A stretch of DNA of 8,930 nucleotides. Source: Nitrospina sp. (lineage in GTDB: Bacteria; Nitrospinota; Nitrospinia; Nitrospinales; Nitrospinaceae). Numbering within the stretch: the stretch's first letter is position 1; each line of letters opens with the position of its first letter. The notes below the pieces were generated by a model. It ran no database searches. It saw only the letters and a program-made list of their open reading frames with translations, and was not told the origin of the DNA. Below, piece by piece: positions 4,661 to 8,930 of the stretch. The stretch spans positions 1 to 8,930 of the forward strand of contig SMVS01000048.1 of assembly GCA_004357435.1 (NCBI GenBank), in the 5' to 3' direction. The translations under genes and the position numbers were made by a program.

Positions 4661-7156
4661 TTGGATCAACTTTCGAGCACGGTTCTGGGCTTGGGGATTC
4701 TGCTGGCATTGGCGGTATTGATGTTGCCGGTCGCCCGGCGTTTGCATATTCCCTTCACGGTTTTCCTGGCCCTGGTGGGCGGCGTTTTGGGAGGAATGGA
4801 GCTGGTTTTTCCTGAATCCTCCGGGGCGGGCCCCTTCAACGATTTTCTGCACTTTTTGCAGGAGTTTCATCTCACTTCGGAAGCGGTGTTTTTTATCTTC
4901 CTGCCGGCTCTGATTTTTGAATCGGCCCTCTCCATCAATGTCCACCGATTGCTAGACGACCTCATTCCCATTCTGATCCTGGCTATTGTCGGACTTCTGG
5001 TTTCCACTTTTATTGTCGGCCTCAGCATGGTGAGCGTTTCCGATAAGGATTTGCTGGTCTGCATGTTGTTGGGGGCGATTGTATCGGCCACCGACCCGGT
5101 GGCGGTGGTCGCTCTGTTCAAAGAACTGCAGGCCCCCAAACGCCTGACCATTCTCGTCGAGGGTGAAAGCCTGTTCAACGACGCCACCGCCATCGTCATG
5201 TTCACCATCCTGACAGGCATGATTCTGCGACAATCCGAACCTGGTATCGCGGCGGGAATCGGATCTTTTCTGAAAGTGTTTGTGGGAGGCGTGTTAACCG
5301 GTTACGTTTGCGGGCGGATTGTTTGCGGAGTGTTCGGCCAGATCCAAAAAGTCCCCATCATCAAAATCACTTTGTCCATTTGTGTCGCTTATTTCTCTTT
5401 TATCATCGCGGAACATTATTTGCACGTTTCGGGCGTGATGGCGGTAGTGACCGCCGGTTTGGTGGTCGGTTCCCTGGGACCGTCCGTGATGTCCCCGCCC
5501 ACGTGGCATTCTCTGCAAGAGACTTGGGACCACCTCGGCTTCTGGGCCAATGCGGTTATTTTTATACTGGTCGGGATCGCCGTCCCGAATATCCTGATGA
5601 GCATGACCGGCACGGAGGTGGGACTTTTAGGGATCATGATCCTTTCCGCCTTTGTGGCACGCGGGGTCATCTTGTACGGAATTTTGCCTGGGTTCACCTT
5701 TGGCAATTGGGTGGCCAAGGTCAACATGGCTTACAAGACAGTTATGTTCTGGGGCGGTCTGCGCGGCGCGGTTTCCCTGGCGCTGGCGCTGGCGGTGATG
5801 GAAAATCCGGCGTTCAGCGAAGACACCCGCCATTTCGTCGGAGTGATGGTCACCGGCCTCGTCTTGTTCACCTTGTTTGTGAACGCCACCACCATCGGCG
5901 CCGTCATGCGGTTTTTTGGGCTGGACCGGTTGTCCCTGGCGGATCAGGCGGTCCGCCAACGCGCCATCAAGGTGTCCTTGAACGACATCTCGAAATACCT
6001 CGAGCATTGCGCCGAGGAGTTGGAAGTGAGCCCGGAGTTGACCCGCGAGATGTTGGACCGCTACCATCACCGCATTGACGCGTTGAATCGCCAACAGGAA
6101 CAAACCCGGAAAATTCCACGGGTGGACTGGCTACGCATCGGCCTGACCACGTTGACCCACCAGGAACGGGCCGGGTACCTGCAACATTTTGGTGACGGGT
6201 TTGTCGATTCCACAATCGCCCGCGTCCTGCTGGCGCAAACCGAAGACCTGATAGACGGCATCCGGCTCGACGCCGTCCGAGGGTATGAAGCGGCCTGGAA
6301 CAAACACCTCGGTTTCAACTGGCGTTTCAGCATGGGATCCAAAATTCAAACCTGGACTGGCTACTGCGGTGTCCTGGCGGAACTGCTCGCCGACCGCTTC
6401 GAGATTTTGATTTCCCAACGCAAGTCCGTTCGCGCTCTGTTGACCACCGAAATCAAAAATGTCACTCAGCTGTTGGGTGAGGAGACCGGCGGGGAATTGA
6501 CCGGTCTGCTGGCAACCCGCTTGGCGGTGATTGAAAAAGCGTTGACCATGCTGAAACTCCAATACCCCGATTACACACGGACCCTGGAAAAACGATACCT
6601 GTCGCAAGTGGCGCTCCGGCTGGAAAGCACGGAGTTTGAGGACATGGCGCAACATTACATCATCAGCCAGGAAGTGTTTCAGGATCTGTGGCGGGAGTTG
6701 GAGTCGAGCACCCGCCGGATATCGAAACGGCCCAAACTGGACCTGGGACTGCAACCGGAGAAACTGGTGGCGCGGGTGCCGCTGTTCGCCGATTGTCCGC
6801 CCGACCGGATCGCCCACATTGCCAAACTGCTCCATCCTAAACTGGCCCTGCCGGGAGAAAAAATTATCCGCAAGGGGGAGCCGGGCCACACCATGTACTT
6901 CATTTCATCGGGCAGTGTAGAGGTGGCAGGGAATGGGGAGTCGATCCTGCTCGGCACCAACGACTTTTTCGGAGAGATCGCCTTGTTGCAAGATGTCCCC
7001 CGGACCGCCGACGTCACAGCCCACGGGTTTTGCAATCTTTTGGTTCTGGATGTGAAGGATTTCCGTGACTTGCTTGCCACCACCCCCGACCTCAAGGAAA
7101 CCATCGAACGCACCGCCCAGAAACGATTGCCCCCTAGCGGAGGGGCAAATAGCTAA
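4661..7156 (+). CDS. NhaP-type (CPA1) Na+(K+)/H+ antiporter with C-terminal cyclic-nucleotide-binding domain (831 aa)
   Basis: This inner-membrane antiporter exchanges Na+ or K+ for H+. Residues 5-420 are a CPA1 membrane domain. It has FLPALIFESAL (80-90), the ion-binding ATDPVAVVALFKEL (143-156, Asp145), EGESLFNDATAIV (167-179, Asn173-Asp174) and GGLRGAVSLALAL (365-377, Arg368). Residues about 425-700 are a long, charged, mostly helical cytosolic region of no recognised type. Residues 702-815 are a cNMP-binding domain of the CAP fold. It begins LVARVPLFADCP, has PGEKIIRKGEPG (731-742), and ends in a phosphate-binding cassette FGEIALLQDVPRTADV (770-785, Glu772, Arg781). NhaP proteins with such a domain are known, and the layout also recalls SOS1 and sperm NHE, but I see no voltage sensor. 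The start is TTG with AAGGGA just upstream; no ATG is available near by in frame. The last codons overlap a palindromic repeat. Which ion and nucleotide it uses cannot be told from sequence. Confidence 0.9.
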   Translation: MDQLSSTVLGLGILLALAVLMLPVARRLHIPFTVFLALVGGVLGGMELVFPESSGAGPFNDFLHFLQEFHLTSEAVFFIFLPALIFESALSINVHRLLDDLIPILILAIVGLLVSTFIVGLSMVSVSDKDLLVCMLLGAIVSATDPVAVVALFKELQAPKRLTILVEGESLFNDATAIVMFTILTGMILRQSEPGIAAGIGSFLKVFVGGVLTGYVCGRIVCGVFGQIQKVPIIKITLSICVAYFSFIIAEHYLHVSGVMAVVTAGLVVGSLGPSVMSPPTWHSLQETWDHLGFWANAVIFILVGIAVPNILMSMTGTEVGLLGIMILSAFVARGVILYGILPGFTFGNWVAKVNMAYKTVMFWGGLRGAVSLALALAVMENPAFSEDTRHFVGVMVTGLVLFTLFVNATTIGAVMRFFGLDRLSLADQAVRQRAIKVSLNDISKYLEHCAEELEVSPELTREMLDRYHHRIDALNRQQEQTRKIPRVDWLRIGLTTLTHQERAGYLQHFGDGFVDSTIARVLLAQTEDLIDGIRLDAVRGYEAAWNKHLGFNWRFSMGSKIQTWTGYCGVLAELLADRFEILISQRKSVRALLTTEIKNVTQLLGEETGGELTGLLATRLAVIEKALTMLKLQYPDYTRTLEKRYLSQVALRLESTEFEDMAQHYIISQEVFQDLWRELESSTRRISKRPKLDLGLQPEKLVARVPLFADCPPDRIAHIAKLLHPKLALPGEKIIRKGEPGHTMYFISSGSVEVAGNGESILLGTNDFFGEIALLQDVPRTADVTAHGFCNLLVLDVKDFRDLLATTPDLKETIERTAQKRLPPSGGANS
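7127..7148. repeat. Small palindrome, CTAGCG-type copy 3, inside the antiporter 3' end
   Basis: TTGCCCC (7127-7133) and GGGGCAA (7142-7148) form a perfect 7-bp inverted repeat around CTAGCGGA. It encodes Leu-Pro-Pro-Ser-Gly-Gly-Ala, the end of the antiporter, eight bases before the TAA. The CTAGCG core and flanking C/G runs match the copies at 1999-2012 and 2019-2032. It lacks a good T-run (only TTTT at 7160-7163) but may act as a weak terminator or stabilising hairpin between convergent genes. Confidence 0.65.
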
Positions 7157-7199
7157 CCGTTTTGAATCATGGTCGACCACTGTTGGGCGCAAGTCAGAG

Positions 7200-7910
7200 T
7201 TAGGATCCACTTGCCTCCCCTGCCAAGGGGTCGTAGCGGTAGCCGACGCCGTGGACAGTGCGGATGATTGCCGGGTTTTGCGGGTCCTTTTCGATCAGCT
7301 TGCGCAGTTTTGAAATGTGTTGATCGAGGGTCCGGCTGTTGGGCAGGTAACTCTGGCCCCAGCAATGGTCGAACAGGGTGTTGCGATCCACCACCCTGCC
7401 CCGGTGGTCGTGCAATAATTCGAGGATGCTCACGTCCCGCAGGCTGAGATCGATGCGGCGCTCGCCTCGGCGGGCGCGCAACTCCTCGGGATAAACTTCC
7501 AGGTCGCCCAACTGCAACACGCGCGCCTGGCCTCCACCGGATTGGTTGGCCAGGCACCGCCGGGTGACGGCTCGGATTCTGGCCACCACTTCACGGGTGC
7601 CAAAAGGTTTCATGATGTAATCGTCCGCGCCGAGTTCCAGCCCGATCACACGGTCGATCTCCTCCGATTTCGCGCTAAGGAAAATAACCGGCACCTGACT
7701 GCTGTGACTGCGAATCTCCCGGCACACGGCGTAACCGTCCTTGCCCGGCATCATGATATCGAGCAGAACGAAGTGCGGCGACTCTTTATGGAACTTAGTC
7801 ACCGCATCAGCGCCATCCACCGCCAGCACGGTTTGGTAGCCTTCGGCTTCGAGCAGATCGCGCAACCCCTCTCGAATGTATTGATCGTCCTCCGCAATTA
7901 AAATTTTCAT
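7200..7910 (-). CDS. OmpR/PhoB-family response regulator (236 aa)
   Basis: This is the cytoplasmic transcription factor of a two-component pair. The receiver domain (1-117) has the acidic pair Asp8-Asp9, phospho-acceptor Asp51 in LLDIMMPGKDG, switch residue Ser79 in FLSAKS, and Lys101 in MKPFG. All of these are the expected active-site residues. The C-terminal winged helix (about 130-227) has SLRDVSILELLHDHRGRVVDR, SRTLDQHISKLRKLIEKDP with the recognition helix, and the wing IRTVHGVGYRY. ATG 7910 has AGAGG 5 bases upstream and overlaps the kinase stop by 4 bases (ATGA), indicating coupled translation. The last residues (LAGEASGS) extend beyond the family's usual end and are partly encoded by a small palindrome. 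Target genes are unknown. Control of the neighbouring transporters is possible but unsupported. Confidence 0.95.
   Translation of the reverse strand: MKILIAEDDQYIREGLRDLLEAEGYQTVLAVDGADAVTKFHKESPHFVLLDIMMPGKDGYAVCREIRSHSSQVPVIFLSAKSEEIDRVIGLELGADDYIMKPFGTREVVARIRAVTRRCLANQSGGGQARVLQLGDLEVYPEELRARRGERRIDLSLRDVSILELLHDHRGRVVDRNTLFDHCWGQSYLPNSRTLDQHISKLRKLIEKDPQNPAIIRTVHGVGYRYDPLAGEASGS
7217..7230. repeat. Small palindrome in the response-regulator 3' end, possible variant copy 4
   Basis: CCCCT-GCCA-AGGGG is a 5-bp stem with a 4-base loop. On the minus strand it reads CCCCTTGGCAGGGG, which fits the same CCCC-xTxGCx-GGGG plan as the CTAGCG palindromes (differences are C/T, A/G and G/A transitions). 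It encodes Pro-Leu-Ala-Gly close to the C-terminus. Membership of the same family is less certain than for the other three. Confidence 0.4.
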
Positions 7911-8930
7911 GCCAGCCTCTGAGGTGTGTGCAACACAATTTTAAAACAAGCGCCCTGGTCCGTTGGAACCAGGGTGAGGTCGCCGCCGTGCAACCGGGCC
8001 AGGTCCCTGGCGATGCTCAACCCGATCCCGGTACCCGCCACACCGTCGGTACTGCGGGAACTGACCCGGTAAAACGGCTCGAAAATACGGTCCGCGTCGC
8101 GCTTTGAAATGCCGGGACCATGATCCCGCACGGTGATGCAGGTGCGGTCGGCTTGGCGAGCGCTTTTGATCTCCAGGCGCGCGCCGGACGTTCCGTATTT
8201 TTCTGTGTTGCTGAAAATATTATTGAGAATCTGCTCGAGCGCGTCGGGGTCGACTGCCACCCGGCCGGCCGCTCCTTTCTGAAAATGAATCCGCACCCCT
8301 TTGGCTTGCAACGAAGGGGCAAACATCTTGAGCGTGGCTTTGATGATTTCATCCACCTGACCCATTTCGCAGCGCAGAACCAAACGGTTTTTTTTGGATC
8401 GGCCAAAGTTGAGAACGTTCGCGATGAGCCGGGACAGACGATGACTTTCGTTAGTGATCACTTCCAAATAACGCCGGAACTTGCCCGCTTCCTCCGAGTC
8501 ATCTTCCCGCTGGTTCTCGCCCAACAACTCGGCATAGAGCCGGATATTGGTCAACGGGGTTTTCAATTCATGGGAAACCTGGCTCACGAAGTTCACCCGC
8601 TGTTCGGCGAGTTTCATCTCGCGCGTATGCTCCCGATACAAGTAGAAGGCCAAGCCGAACAAAGCCGTGCCGACCGCGGTCAAAGCGCCCGCCAGGTTGA
8701 ACCATTTTAAATCCGCCCCCTGGCCAAGCCCGGAGCCAAAATATTCCAGCTTCCAACTTCCCAGCGGTGGACTGAGCGACAATTGATGTACCGGACCCGC
8801 CACCGGTTCGAACCGGCCCCATTGGTAGACCACCGTCCCGGCGGAATCGACCAAGCGGATACGGGCATCCCCCAGGCGGTCGTTCGGTCCCCCGGTGGCG
8901 GGAAGCAGACCGATGATGTTGGCCTGTAAA
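7907..8930 (-). CDS. Sensor histidine kinase, 5' end outside the window (at least 340 aa)
   Basis: This is a membrane-bound kinase that phosphorylates the response regulator encoded just downstream. The frame remains open to the window edge, so the N-terminus and probably most of an extracytoplasmic sensor region are missing. In the visible part (numbered from the edge), residues 1-75 belong to that sensor region and 77-98 form a membrane helix (FNLAGALTAVGTALFGLAFYLY). The H-box is VSHELKTPLTNIR, with phospho-acceptor His120. The ATPase follows: N-box Asn237/Asn241 with EKYG, G1 DHGPGI (269-274), F-box FEPFYR (283-288) and G2 GTGIGLSIA (299-307). Only about 18 residues separate the membrane helix from the H-box, so no HAMP domain is present. 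The stop overlaps the regulator's ATG by 4 bases. The stimulus is unknown. Confidence 0.93.
   Translation of the reverse strand, partial: LQANIIGLLPATGGPNDRLGDARIRLVDSAGTVVYQWGRFEPVAGPVHQLSLSPPLGSWKLEYFGSGLGQGADLKWFNLAGALTAVGTALFGLAFYLYREHTREMKLAEQRVNFVSQVSHELKTPLTNIRLYAELLGENQREDDSEEAGKFRRYLEVITNESHRLSRLIANVLNFGRSKKNRLVLRCEMGQVDEIIKATLKMFAPSLQAKGVRIHFQKGAAGRVAVDPDALEQILNNIFSNTEKYGTSGARLEIKSARQADRTCITVRDHGPGISKRDADRIFEPFYRVSSRSTDGVAGTGIGLSIARDLARLHGGDLTLVPTDQGACFKIVLHTPQRLA

Noticed and set aside
4039..4815. 258-codon plus-strand frame across the DUF1538 start and the divergent promoter region
   Set aside because: It is opposite a strongly motif-supported membrane gene and out of frame with the antiporter. 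The translation is Gln/His-rich in the way shadows of hydrophobic genes are.
6131..6889. 252-codon minus-strand frame inside the antiporter gene
   Set aside because: The plus-strand frame carries the cNMP domain and helical linker. The antisense translation has no motifs.
1..8930. tRNA, rRNA, CRISPR array, insertion sequence or phage genes
   Set aside because: I looked on both strands and saw no cloverleaf, regularly spaced repeats, transposase or integrase motifs, or terminal inverted repeats with target duplications.

Overview
The window reads as a chromosomal segment of a Gram-negative bacterium of moderately high GC. It has dense genes with Shine-Dalgarno-led starts, a transmembrane sensor kinase, an inner-membrane CPA1 antiporter, and no mobile-element, phage, CRISPR or stable-RNA genes. 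The pairing of a DUF1538 membrane protein with two P-II-like proteins, together with short CTAGCG-centred palindromes at gene ends, brings marine lineages such as Nitrospinota to mind. That placement is a guess from gene content, not something the sequence proves.

Layout. Positions 1-499 hold no convincing gene. They are visibly more AT-rich than the rest and contain one imperfect hairpin near the end. A plus-strand gene (500-1909) encodes a metallo-beta-lactamase-fold protein and ends at a rho-independent terminator (2019-2038). Converging on it is a minus-strand operon, read from right to left. It begins with a 572-residue DUF1538 membrane protein (4521 to 2803), followed by two different P-II-like small proteins (2792 to 2400 and 2372 to 2025). 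Gaps of 10 and 27 bases and good ribosome binding sites suggest translation from one message. Across a 139-base divergent intergenic region lies a plus-strand NhaP-type Na+(K+)/H+ antiporter (4661-7156), which carries a long cytosolic region and a C-terminal cyclic-nucleotide-binding domain. Converging on it is a minus-strand two-component pair: an OmpR/PhoB-family response regulator (7910 to 7200) and a histidine kinase that overlaps it by 4 bases and runs off the right edge of the window.

How it may work together. The centre looks like a monovalent-cation and pH homeostasis locus. Two different antiporter-type membrane proteins are transcribed divergently from overlapping promoters, and each is associated with a candidate ligand-sensing module: P-II-like proteins in trans for DUF1538, and a cNMP-binding domain in cis for NhaP. 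The most interesting hypothesis is that the two P-II-like proteins gate the DUF1538 transporter, as GlnK does for AmtB or SbtB for SbtA. A second notable pattern is a family of small palindromes (CCCC-CTAGCG-GGGG and variants) at the 3' ends of at least three, perhaps four, genes. They supply C-terminal codons, a stop codon and, in one case, a terminator stem.
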